DNA from: JBGSYN01 sp964412385 | Lineage (GTDB): Bacteria; Pseudomonadota; Alphaproteobacteria; Geminicoccales; Geminicoccaceae | DNA length: 14,633 nt | Assembly: GCA_964412385.1 (NCBI GenBank) | Contig: CAYPOV010000090.1 | Span: forward strand, 1-14,633 | Reading direction: 5' to 3' | Shown here: positions 9,601 through 14,633 of the stretch, one piece after another | How positions within the stretch are numbered: the stretch's first letter is position 1 | Layout: every line of letters begins with the position of its first letter | Translations under genes and position numbers: made by a program | Notes under the pieces: generated by a model | The model's input: only the letters and a program-made list of their open reading frames with translations | Told to the model about the DNA's origin: nothing | Database searches by the model: none

Positions 9601-9777
9601 GCCGGTGCGGCGAGCCGCCGGGCCATTGGCAATGTCGTGTTCGGCGGCATGCTCGGCGCGGCGCTGCTTGGGATTTTTGTGATCCCGCCGCTCTATGTCT
9701 GTTTCCAATGGATGCGGGAGAGATTCGGGAGCGGCAAACCTGCCACCGAGGCTTCCGCGCCAACGCCTGCCGAATAG
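6640..9777 (+). CDS. RND efflux inner-membrane transporter 2 (HAE1/AcrB-like permease)
   Basis: This is the second RND pump of the operon, 1045 residues, starting MSGFFIDRPKFAFVIS. The proton-relay pair is Asp408-Asp409 in GIVVDDAIVVVEN, and the lysine is Lys934 in GLASKNAILIVEF. The conserved VNDFNLFGR segment is present. The switch-loop region reads GYSLLSGSRANSG, again without the AcrB phenylalanines. The protein is similar to the first pump from end to end, with differences concentrated in the periplasmic and C-terminal parts (it ends GKPATEASAPTPAE). Start ATG 6640 follows the adaptor stop by six bases, with a weak GGAAAG ten bases upstream, so translation is probably coupled. Each pump has its own adaptor, which favours two separate homotrimeric pumps over an MdtBC-like mixed trimer. 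A mixed trimer is not excluded. Confidence 0.95.
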   Translation: MSGFFIDRPKFAFVISILLSIAGLLAITALPVAQFPDIVPPQVKVTASYPGASAEVIAETVAAPIEAEVNGVDDMIYMTSTSDNNGSYELDVTFAVGTDPDIASVNVQNRVALALPKLPEEVQRQGTSTKKQSTTMLMIVNVFSPNGTYDRLFVSNYTEINLRDVLVRLPGVGDASQLGQLDYGMRIWLDPNRMTNLGVTTNDVATAIRSQNIQAAAGQLGAPPFDGPQQFQYTLQAQGRLQDTSEFGNIIVRANPDGSIVRMSDIARTELGSKTYTAEAKLDGGPTAMLAIYQSPGANAIETADQVYAELDRLSERFPDDLEYTILYDTTQFVRSSMQEVVITLLQALGLVILVTFLFLGDWRATLIPTIAIPVSLIGTFAILLAAGMSINTISLFGLILAIGIVVDDAIVVVENVQRLIDDEGLSPKDATRKAMQQVQGPIVATTLVLLAVFVPTGFLPGLTGQLYLQFAVTISVAVVISSINALTLSPALAGLLLRKGGQPRGPIKYFFKFVDWSRDGYSKIVGALVRKAVIAVVLLIGAFGGSYVLFTQTPSGFIPYEDNGYFFIDISLPDGASLNRTEQVVDQVSAILREQPGVTNTLEVAGYSLLSGSRANSGLIIPILDDWENRTDPSQHVEAIIGRLQPILWSIGSANIFAFNAPPILGLGTAGGLEMELEDLGGRSAAELAQVLRGFVLAANENPALSNVFSTYSADVPQFFIDLDRDKAQTLGIPVSEVFETLQANLGSLYVNDFNLFGRVYQVLIQAESDYRSTVEDISRLYVRNDAGEMVPMSSLVTVEPILGPETVRRFNLFRAASVNAQAAPGGSTGAAIAAVRQIEREEMPDGYAIDWTGTTFQEVQAGGESAIVMVLALVFVYLFLVAQYESWMIPFPVILSVSMAALGALIAVYIVRADINLYTQIGLVMLIGLASKNAILIVEFAKQLREEGNAIQDAALQAARLRFRAVMMTSFSFILGVVPLVIATGAGAASRRAIGNVVFGGMLGAALLGIFVIPPLYVCFQWMRERFGSGKPATEASAPTPAE

Positions 9778-9784
9778 TCAACAT

Positions 9785-9814
9785 GAAAAAGGCGGCCTGA
9801 ATTCAAGCCGCCTT
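9785..9814 (-). terminator. Intrinsic terminator of the minus-strand gene block
   Basis: A perfect 8-bp stem (AAGGCGGC 9789-9796 with GCCGCCTT 9807-9814) encloses a 10-base loop. Read on the minus strand, the stem is followed by a run of five T (9790-9786), the standard rho-independent form. It lies 30 bases after the TAA of the DUF1344-like gene. On the plus strand the hairpin follows the last pump gene by 11 bases but has only a weak T-rich stretch (CTTGATCTT). It may act in both directions between the convergent operons. Confidence 0.8.
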
Positions 9815-9844
9815 GATCTTGAAGTCCGAAAATGCTCGGTCTGA

Positions 9845-10108
9845 TTACTCAGCCTTGCCGATGTTCGAAATCCAATGCATGCCATCACTCTCGGTGAATT
9901 CGGCCTGGACTTCGTCACCAGCTTTGAGGTCCTTGAGCGAATCAAGTGCCGTGTCTTGAATGGTGTATTCGGTGCCCGAGATGGTGACCGTCGGGCCTTC
10001 AGCACCCTCACCCAAGTTTTCGATCACGCCTTTGACCATATCGGCATAGGCGGCGCCCGAAGTCAGAAGTAGTGCAGAAATGGCTACGGTGCCAAGAAGT
10101 TTGTGCAT
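9845..10108 (-). CDS. Small secreted DUF1344-like protein
   Basis: The protein is 87 residues. An N-terminal signal peptide of about 23 residues (MHKLLGTVAISALLLTSGAA, with cleavage after AYA) leaves a mature domain of about 64 residues rich in beta-strand and acidic positions. The pattern GVIENL...TVTISGTEYTI...LKAGDEVQAEF is that of small single-barrel DUF1344-type periplasmic proteins of alphaproteobacteria, whose function is unknown. I chose the ATG at 10108 because GGAGGG (10115-10120) lies six bases upstream and the signal peptide starts there. An upstream in-frame start at 10228 would add 40 unsupported residues. A candidate promoter lies at 10144-10172, 95 bases after the cyclic-nucleotide-fold gene on the same strand. 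The gene may therefore be transcribed alone or with its neighbours. The domain assignment is by resemblance only. Confidence 0.8.
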   Translation of the reverse strand: MHKLLGTVAISALLLTSGAAYADMVKGVIENLGEGAEGPTVTISGTEYTIQDTALDSLKDLKAGDEVQAEFTESDGMHWISNIGKAE

Positions 10109-10143
10109 GTTAATCCCTCCTATTTCATAATGTCGACGTCGGA

Positions 10144-10172
10144 ACGTTAGCAGGGAGAGTGGGTGAACGCAA
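10144..10172 (-). promoter_or_regulatory. Candidate sigma-70 promoter of the DUF1344-like gene
   Basis: Read on the minus strand, TTGCGT (10172-10167) and TAACGT (10149-10144) are separated by exactly 17 bases. Each hexamer matches half of the consensus. A start site near 10137 would give a leader of about 29 bases containing the strong GGAGGG. It sits entirely in the 94-base gap between the two minus-strand genes. Confidence 0.35.
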
Positions 10173-10202
10173 GAAATGCGCATCGGACAGCACGGTCCCT
10201 CA

Positions 10203-10643
10203 TCAGATAGCCGTTTCGTGAGCCACAAACTCTCCGTGATGGATCATTTTCGCCGATATCGCCTTGAGCAGATTAATCGAGAGGTGAGGCGTCTTTTCGA
10301 GCAGTGCCAAAAAATCATCGCAAGATAGCTGCAGCGCACGAGTCGATTTCTTGGCGGTGATTTCAAATGGTACCGGCAGTTTCGTGAGAGTGGAAGCCAT
10401 GCCGAAGACATGTCCGGGCGGAATATGATCAATGACAAGATTGTCGCCATGACGTTGCACTTCAACAAGCCCTTCAGTGACCAACCAAACCGATTTGCAA
10501 ACATCGCCGGGTTCGACGATCACTTCCCCTTCCTCAAAATCGACGAACTGGCCGACAACAGCGATCAGGCGCAGTTGCGACTCGGGGATGTTTTCAAGCA
10601 GCCTCTGTTGCTTGAGTTCATCAATGATGCGTTTTACGTCCAT
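10203..10643 (-). CDS. Stand-alone cyclic-nucleotide-binding-fold protein
   Basis: The protein is 146 residues with one cNMP-binding (Crp/CAP effector-type) domain at about residues 15-130. Recognisable parts are the hydrophobic start LLENIPESQLRLIA, the glycine turn FEEGEVIVEPGD, the strand SVWLVTEGLVEV, and IPPGHVFGMAS just before the phosphate-binding cassette. There is no helix-turn-helix, kinase or channel domain, so it is a sensor or adaptor subunit rather than a transcription factor. The cassette looks unusual. The Glu of the usual FGE is Met82, and the Arg-Ser/Thr-Ala that holds the cyclic phosphate is missing from LPVPFEITAKKS. Binding of cAMP or cGMP is therefore doubtful. The ATG at 10643 lies inside the last codons of the ABC gene (ten-base overlap), which implies translational coupling and probably a physical partnership. 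The fold is secure; the ligand is unknown. Confidence 0.88.
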   Translation of the reverse strand: MDVKRIIDELKQQRLLENIPESQLRLIAVVGQFVDFEEGEVIVEPGDVCKSVWLVTEGLVEVQRHGDNLVIDHIPPGHVFGMASTLTKLPVPFEITAKKSTRALQLSCDDFLALLEKTPHLSINLLKAISAKMIHHGEFVAHETAI

Positions 10644-13255
10644 GATGTACCCTGACTTGAGAGCGATGTACTGACCTTACTAAGGTCGTCTTTTCCTCCG
10701 TGCCCGGCTACCGTGCCACGATCGAGTTGGATGAAGTGATCGGCGATTCGTCTCATGGGCTCGACTTCGGCGCCGCCGAGCAAGACAATGCCATCCGTCA
10801 TTTCTTGTTGGACCACACTGAGGCGGGAGATATCGCTTGAAGTGACAGCGTCTACAACCAGGAGATGCGGTCGCTTGATCAGGGCCCTCGCATATGCCAC
10901 AGAACGGCGCTGGAAAGCATTAAGGCGCACGCCGCCTACGCCGACAATATAGTCGAGCCCGATTTCTTCAATGGCTTCGGTCAAGCCAAGATGGTCGATG
11001 GTCTTCCGCAAATGGTCGAGAACGCGCTCATTGGCGTTCTGTCGGTCCCGTCGAATTCTCCCCTCAAGCAAGTTGCCTCCGATCGACATGGAGGAAAGGA
11101 ACTTATCCGGATGGATCGGTTCGAACTGGCTCGTCGGGTTTTCTGCGATCATGTCGTGAAAACGCAGGCGAGCATCCAAAAATCGCTTCTGCATCTCATT
11201 GTCGATTTCTACAATGGGGTACCGGGCGGGTTCGATACGAAATGCAAAGGCGAGAAGATCGGATCGCTGTTCCGGCGTCAGTCCCGAGGGACCCTTGACA
11301 TTGTAGTCGTTGAGTATTGTCTCGAAATGAGGGTATTCATCATTCGAGAGCAGAGAGTGGGAAGCACTCAATGTAGCGGTGTCATGTGATGAGAATAGGT
11401 CAATCATAATGGATGTTAAGCTGGTCGATATTTCGACAAGCGGTTGGATCAATTGACATTCTTCAAGTAAATCGCGGACTTGGGGATCATCAACCCAATT
11501 TCTCATCTTCAGCGTGGAGTCTTTCGCCGTCGCGAACAAGATGTTCATGGCGATGGTCGCGTTATCCATGTAGCGGTCGATGTCGTAGAGTTCGATGTTG
11601 CGCGAGAGCCTTTTGGACCGGCGGATTTCGGCTCGAAGGCGGTTTCGGGCAATGAGGATCTGTTCGACAAGATCCGGATGCGATGTCGGATCGATCTGCG
11701 TATTCATGCCGAAATCGAAAAGATTCTCGTCCATGCCCAGTCGCTGCAGCAATTCAACGGCACGGCGGCGCAGGTCATCGGTATCGCCGACACCAGACGC
11801 GTCAATGTCGTCCCAGAGAGAATCAATGTCATAAGGCGAGTTGCCCGTGGCGATGGCTTCGGCAATCCGCCTTTCGCGTTCGCGATCATCATTCGCAGAG
11901 GCGTCAATGGGCCGATGGCGCAACGCATAGGCGATATTCGCACCGACCGTGTCATTGTAGAGATAGGTTGCAGCACCTATTCGAGCGATCGATCGGCCCA
12001 ACTCCGCTTCGCTCAGCGAGGTGATCGACCGGCTCCCCAGGTTGACCTCGCCGTCGCCCTCCGAAAGTCCCGATATGATGTTCAAGAGCTGGCTCCGGCC
12101 GCTGAGATCATCGCCGATAACGGCGAAGCATTCTCCAGGTTGGACGGTGAGATCGATGCCAGAGAGTGTGCGTGATCCTCGGCGCCCCGCCATCCCGACA
12201 CCGCTAAGCACGAGAGCACCGTCGACGCGTGCTGCGGGTTCCGGGCGAAGGAGGCGCTCTTGGGGATAGATTTCATCCGGTTGGAAGTTCTCGACGATCG
12301 CCTTGTACTTGACGGAGCTCGTGGCATAGAGCTGATAGTATCCCAAGAGTTCCTTCCAGGGACCGGTAATATCGGCGTAAGCCCCGATCACAGCAACAAG
12401 CGCGCCGACGGTAAGATCGCCAATGATCGCAAAGTAGCCGCCAATGAGGTAGAAAAGAAATGTTGGAAACTTGTTGAGAAAATTGTTGAGAAACTTGATC
12501 AAATATTTCTGCTTGTAAATCCCCAGGCGCAGATCATAATTCGTCTGCAGATGATCCGAGAGCTGAGCGCCATGGTAGTTGGTGGTATCGTGGACATGGA
12601 TCTCCTCGACACCCCCGACGGTCTCACCGACTTTTTCTGCAATCTCACGAATATTGGTGACACGCTTTCGAACCAGCCTGTTCACATGCCCCTGCAGGTG
12701 CGGGATCACGTAGGCTTGGAGCGGATAGAGCGAGATCGAGAGCAAGCCCAGCCAAATGTTCTGAACGAAGATGAACACAATGTAGACGGCAAGTGTTCCG
12801 CCCTGGAATGCGGGCGTGGCCACGGCCTCGCCAATGTAACCGCTCAGATCCTCGACTTCCGACGTGATCATGGGAATCAGCTGATCGCCACTGACCTTGC
12901 GGTAAGCGCTCGGTCGGAACCGCAGGACCTGTTGATAGAGCATGTAGCGAAGCCGGCGCAGCATGCGCTCACCGACAATGCCCTTATACATGTTGAGTGC
13001 GAATTTGATCCCGTTATTGAGGACGATCATCAAGAGGAATAGCATCGAGAGGACAAAGAGATAGGGGATCTGCTCGAGCTGAATCCCGAAGAAATCGACA
13101 GGAAAATCATCACCGCCTATGGCACGATTGATGATCCATTTCGGGATCTCGAGCGAGAGGTAAACCAGAGGAAACGACAAGCAGGTGATGGCGAGGATCA
13201 AGAGCTGATCGCGCTTACTGTATTGCCAGACAAAAGAGGCCAATGTTTCACTCAT
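10634..13255 (-). CDS. Long ABC-exporter-like membrane protein with a degenerate ATPase domain and large insertion
   Basis: The protein is 873 residues from the ATG at 13255. The N-terminal half (about 10-310) is an exporter-type transmembrane domain with six likely helices, beginning MSETLASFVWQYSKRDQL. A nucleotide-binding domain follows, but its motifs are altered. Walker A reads GDDLSGRS (about 381-388, Arg387 for Lys). The Q-loop glutamine is absent (IGAATYLYND). The signature reads VRLNAFQRR instead of LSGGQ. Walker B ends VVDAV (Ala803 for the catalytic Glu), and the switch histidine is replaced (VLLGGAEV). About 385 residues separate Walker A from the signature, against roughly 100 normally; the extra part has repeated motifs. 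The overall order of motifs is intact, so this is a degenerate ABC fold, not a chance frame. I preferred 13255 to the ATGs at 13300 and 13297 because it gives a family-like start, although no strong Shine-Dalgarno sequence is visible. I recall similar long ABC proteins in other proteobacteria but cannot verify this. Confidence 0.88.
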   Translation of the reverse strand: MSETLASFVWQYSKRDQLLILAITCLSFPLVYLSLEIPKWIINRAIGGDDFPVDFFGIQLEQIPYLFVLSMLFLLMIVLNNGIKFALNMYKGIVGERMLRRLRYMLYQQVLRFRPSAYRKVSGDQLIPMITSEVEDLSGYIGEAVATPAFQGGTLAVYIVFIFVQNIWLGLLSISLYPLQAYVIPHLQGHVNRLVRKRVTNIREIAEKVGETVGGVEEIHVHDTTNYHGAQLSDHLQTNYDLRLGIYKQKYLIKFLNNFLNKFPTFLFYLIGGYFAIIGDLTVGALVAVIGAYADITGPWKELLGYYQLYATSSVKYKAIVENFQPDEIYPQERLLRPEPAARVDGALVLSGVGMAGRRGSRTLSGIDLTVQPGECFAVIGDDLSGRSQLLNIISGLSEGDGEVNLGSRSITSLSEAELGRSIARIGAATYLYNDTVGANIAYALRHRPIDASANDDRERERRIAEAIATGNSPYDIDSLWDDIDASGVGDTDDLRRRAVELLQRLGMDENLFDFGMNTQIDPTSHPDLVEQILIARNRLRAEIRRSKRLSRNIELYDIDRYMDNATIAMNILFATAKDSTLKMRNWVDDPQVRDLLEECQLIQPLVEISTSLTSIMIDLFSSHDTATLSASHSLLSNDEYPHFETILNDYNVKGPSGLTPEQRSDLLAFAFRIEPARYPIVEIDNEMQKRFLDARLRFHDMIAENPTSQFEPIHPDKFLSSMSIGGNLLEGRIRRDRQNANERVLDHLRKTIDHLGLTEAIEEIGLDYIVGVGGVRLNAFQRRSVAYARALIKRPHLLVVDAVTSSDISRLSVVQQEMTDGIVLLGGAEVEPMRRIADHFIQLDRGTVAGHGGKDDLSKVSTSLSSQGTSWT
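11111..11923 (-). other. Large insertion with repeated NBD-like motifs inside the ABC domain
   Basis: This is roughly residues 445-715 of the ABC-like protein, between the Q-loop region and the signature. The normal post-Q-loop motif (T-V/I-x-x-N-I/L) occurs once at the proper place (TVGANIAYA, Asn440) and twice more: TIAMNILFA (Asn571) and SIGGNLLEG (Asn728). Copies 2 and 3 are each preceded by Asp-Arg/Lys-Tyr/Phe (DRYMD and DKFLS). Each copy is followed by a helical stretch with a Leu-rich end (VELLQRLGM, VRDLLEECQL, LDHLRKTIDHLGL). This suggests repeated copies of the start of the helical subdomain. The second and third modules are diverged, so the reading rests on short motifs and spacing. 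Confidence 0.5.
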
Positions 13256-13541
13256 CGCCGTTTTCTCATTATTGCTTGTTTGACTGGTCCATTGCATCAT
13301 TGGCGGTGATGCCCGTCATTCTTGTCGCAAGCGCTCTGATCAAGCGCCCCGAATGACATGCTTGACACCCCCTCTGCATCTCCCTTCGCACCACAACCAG
13401 CATTAGAGGCCGGTCGATCTCACATCCACGAGATTGGTGCGGGGTGAGACATTCTGCAGTGCGTACGCAAAACCCTTCACGAACTGCCACCCGATATCCT
13501 ACATCAAAACCAGGCCAACGATCCTTGGAGCGATCCCACCA
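13256..13541. promoter_or_regulatory. Divergent intergenic region between the ABC-like gene and the dioxygenase gene
   Basis: This 286-base gap must hold the promoters of two divergent units. The only good hexamer on the plus strand is TTGACA at 13362-13367, but no acceptable -10 element lies 16-18 bases further on. On the minus strand no pair of hexamers stands out. Seven-base inverted arms (GTCATTC 13315-13321 and GAATGAC 13351-13357) are 29 bases apart, which could occur by chance. I found no RNA gene or convincing small gene here. Confidence 0.35.
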
Positions 13542-14474
13542 ATGACCCCGACCCTCGCCTGGAAACGGGCCGACCTCTCACCCGCCGACTGGCTCATCCC
13601 GATCGATCAGGATTGCCTGCAAAACCTGCGGGCGATCGTCCAAGCCCTCCGCAATCAGGGGGGCTCCGTCACCGAACTCGACCTCGGCGCACTCGAGCTC
13701 GACGCCGCCCAATCCCTTATGGCCCGAGCACGTGCCAAGCTCGACCAAGGCCCTGGCTTCGCCATCCTCGACCGCGTGCCTGTCGGTCACTACGCAACGG
13801 AGGAAAACCGCGCCATCGGTTGGACGCTCGCCAATCTCATCGGCCGCGTCGTCGATCAGAAATGGACCGGCACGCCGCTCTATGACGTCCGTGACAGGGG
13901 CAAAATCATGGGCCATGGCGTGCGCCGCTCGATCACCAATCTCGAGCAGGAATTCCACACAGACGGCGGCTGGCTCGGCAAAACCCCCGAATATGCCGGC
14001 CTCTTCTGCATCCAACCCGCCGCCCAAGGAGGCAATAGCCGCCTCTCCAGCCTCGTTGCGGCACACAACGATCTCGCCGATCAGCCCGAAACGCTGAACC
14101 GCCTCTATCAACCCTTCTATTGGGACCGCCAAGCCGAGCACGATCCCCAAGACAGCATGACCAGCCATGTGCCCGTCTTCTGGAAAGACGGCGACCGCAT
14201 CTTCGCCCGCTACTACGACGATTACATCCGCAAAGGCCACGAAATCGCCAAAGACCCGCTCGACCAACCGGCCCTCAATGCACTTGATTCACTCAAACAC
14301 ATCATCGATGACGCGGCGAATTGGATCGAATTCCGGCTCGAGCCGGGCCAATTCCTCTATGTCAACAACCGCCAAATTGCCCACAGCCGCACCGCCTTCC
14401 AAGACCATGGTGCCCAACGCCACCTCATGCGCTTTTGGAATCGCGATGAAGGGGGGGCAACACTGGAAGGCTAG
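13542..14474 (+). CDS. TauD/TfdA-family Fe(II)/2-oxoglutarate-dependent dioxygenase
   Basis: Enzymes of this family couple oxidative decarboxylation of 2-oxoglutarate to hydroxylation of a small organic substrate. Members act on taurine, carnitine precursors, clavaminate and others; the substrate here cannot be read from the sequence. The protein is 310 residues, a normal length. The iron triad is visible: His139 and Asp141 in EFHTDGGW, and His281 in QIAHSRTAF. The 2-oxoglutarate-binding arginine lies in QRHLMRFWNR (Arg293 or Arg297). There is no signal peptide, so it is cytoplasmic. I chose the ATG at 13542 (MTPTLAWKRADL) with GGAG 11 bases upstream. An in-frame upstream start at 13434 would add 36 residues that do not look like protein. 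The gene is strikingly rich in C over G on the coding strand, more so than its neighbours. No transporter or pathway gene for a substrate lies alongside it. Confidence 0.9.
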   Translation: MTPTLAWKRADLSPADWLIPIDQDCLQNLRAIVQALRNQGGSVTELDLGALELDAAQSLMARARAKLDQGPGFAILDRVPVGHYATEENRAIGWTLANLIGRVVDQKWTGTPLYDVRDRGKIMGHGVRRSITNLEQEFHTDGGWLGKTPEYAGLFCIQPAAQGGNSRLSSLVAAHNDLADQPETLNRLYQPFYWDRQAEHDPQDSMTSHVPVFWKDGDRIFARYYDDYIRKGHEIAKDPLDQPALNALDSLKHIIDDAANWIEFRLEPGQFLYVNNRQIAHSRTAFQDHGAQRHLMRFWNRDEGGATLEG

Positions 14475-14480
14475 GTTTCT

Positions 14481-14501
14481 CTGGGGGCTTTTTGCCCCCA
14501 G
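14481..14501 (+). terminator. Hairpin after the dioxygenase gene, possible terminator
   Basis: A perfect 8-bp GC-rich stem (CTGGGGGC and GCCCCCAG) with a five-T loop begins six bases after the TAG. It is a strong hairpin, but GCCCCCC rather than a T run follows it, so it may stop transcription poorly or mainly protect the mRNA 3' end. Confidence 0.45.
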
Positions 14502-14520
14502 GCCCCCCAATACTTTGAGG

Positions 14521-14580
14521 TAATGGGACTTGGGGTTGGTGATGGTTGGAGATTTGGTGGGTTGAGGGTTGAAAAGAGTC
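14521..14580 (-). terminator. C-rich, G-poor tract: likely Rho-dependent termination (rut-like) site
   Basis: Read on the minus strand, about 59 bases contain roughly 27 C and only one G, with regularly spaced YC dinucleotides and no hairpin potential. That is the composition Rho binds. It begins directly after the stop of the candidate minus-strand gene tail at 14582, so it would end that transcript before it meets the dioxygenase gene. Confidence 0.45.
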
Positions 14581-14581
14581 G

Positions 14582-14633
14582 CTAGCGGTAGCCGGGCGGG
14601 CCGCGTTTGTGATGGGCGGGGACTTTTTCCGGC
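14582..14633 (-). CDS. C-terminal tail of an unidentified minus-strand gene, cut by the window edge
   Basis: On the minus strand the last bases translate as PEKVPAHHKRGPPGYR followed by TAG (14584-14582). The basic, proline- and glycine-rich end is typical of a real C-terminus, and the termination-like tract just after it supports a gene ending here. I do not recognise the family, and sixteen residues are too few to decide. It could be a chance frame. Confidence 0.35.
   Translation of the reverse strand, partial: PEKVPAHHKRGPPGYR

Noticed and set aside
11480..13042. Long plus-strand open frames (231 and 260 codons) opposite the ABC-like gene
   Set aside because: They are antisense shadows. 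The translations show no family motifs or hydrophobic pattern of their own, and the minus-strand frame has clear ABC-exporter features throughout.
13315..13357. Inverted arms GTCATTC/GAATGAC as an operator
   Set aside because: Seven-base arms 29 bases apart are expected by chance in a region of this size, and no regulator gene is adjacent.
13269..13490. A 73-codon minus-strand frame in the divergent intergenic region
   Set aside because: It has no ribosome binding site and no domain, and it overlaps the ABC start region and leader. I see nothing coding-like apart from the open frame.
1..14633. CRISPR arrays, insertion sequences, tRNA or rRNA genes
   Set aside because: I saw no spaced direct repeats, transposase frames with terminal inverted repeats, or tRNA-like cloverleaf segments. 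Nearly all of the window is accounted for by protein genes.

Overview
The window looks like chromosomal DNA of an alphaproteobacterium. This is inferred from the moderately high G+C, the prfA-prmC gene pair, a DUF1344-like periplasmic protein and AcrAB-type pumps; the species cannot be named from sequence alone.

Layout. (1) Positions 1-1123, plus strand: the 3' end of prfA (release factor 1), then prmC, which encodes the methyltransferase that modifies release factors. The prfA frame is broken by an in-frame TAG at 190-192. Thirty family-like codons follow it before a TGA that overlaps the prmC start. RF1 is the factor that reads UAG, so this is either a nonsense change or error, or an autoregulatory readthrough site. 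(2) Positions 1192-9777, plus strand: a compact four-gene operon, MFP-RND-MFP-RND. It encodes two complete inner-membrane/periplasmic halves of AcrAB-like tripartite efflux pumps, apparently from an old duplication of a two-gene cassette. No TolC-type outer-membrane gene and no regulator is present. (3) Positions 9788-13255, minus strand: a long ABC-exporter-like protein whose nucleotide-binding domain has lost nearly every catalytic motif and carries a ~270-residue insertion with repeated motifs; a stand-alone cyclic-nucleotide-binding-fold protein overlapping its end; and a small secreted DUF1344-like protein with its own candidate promoter and a clear intrinsic terminator. (4) Positions 13542-14474, plus strand: a TauD/TfdA-family Fe(II)/2-oxoglutarate dioxygenase, divergent from the ABC gene. 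(5) The right edge: a probable minus-strand gene tail followed by a C-rich, G-poor Rho-type termination tract.

The strongest candidates for something undescribed are the pseudo-ABC protein plus cyclic-nucleotide-fold partner (translationally coupled, both lacking the usual ligand or catalytic residues) and the UAG inside the gene for the UAG-reading release factor. The ABC/cNMP pair looks like a membrane sensor or regulated scaffold rather than an ordinary exporter, but that is inference. The efflux operon is conventional apart from the duplication and the different membrane anchoring of its two adaptors.
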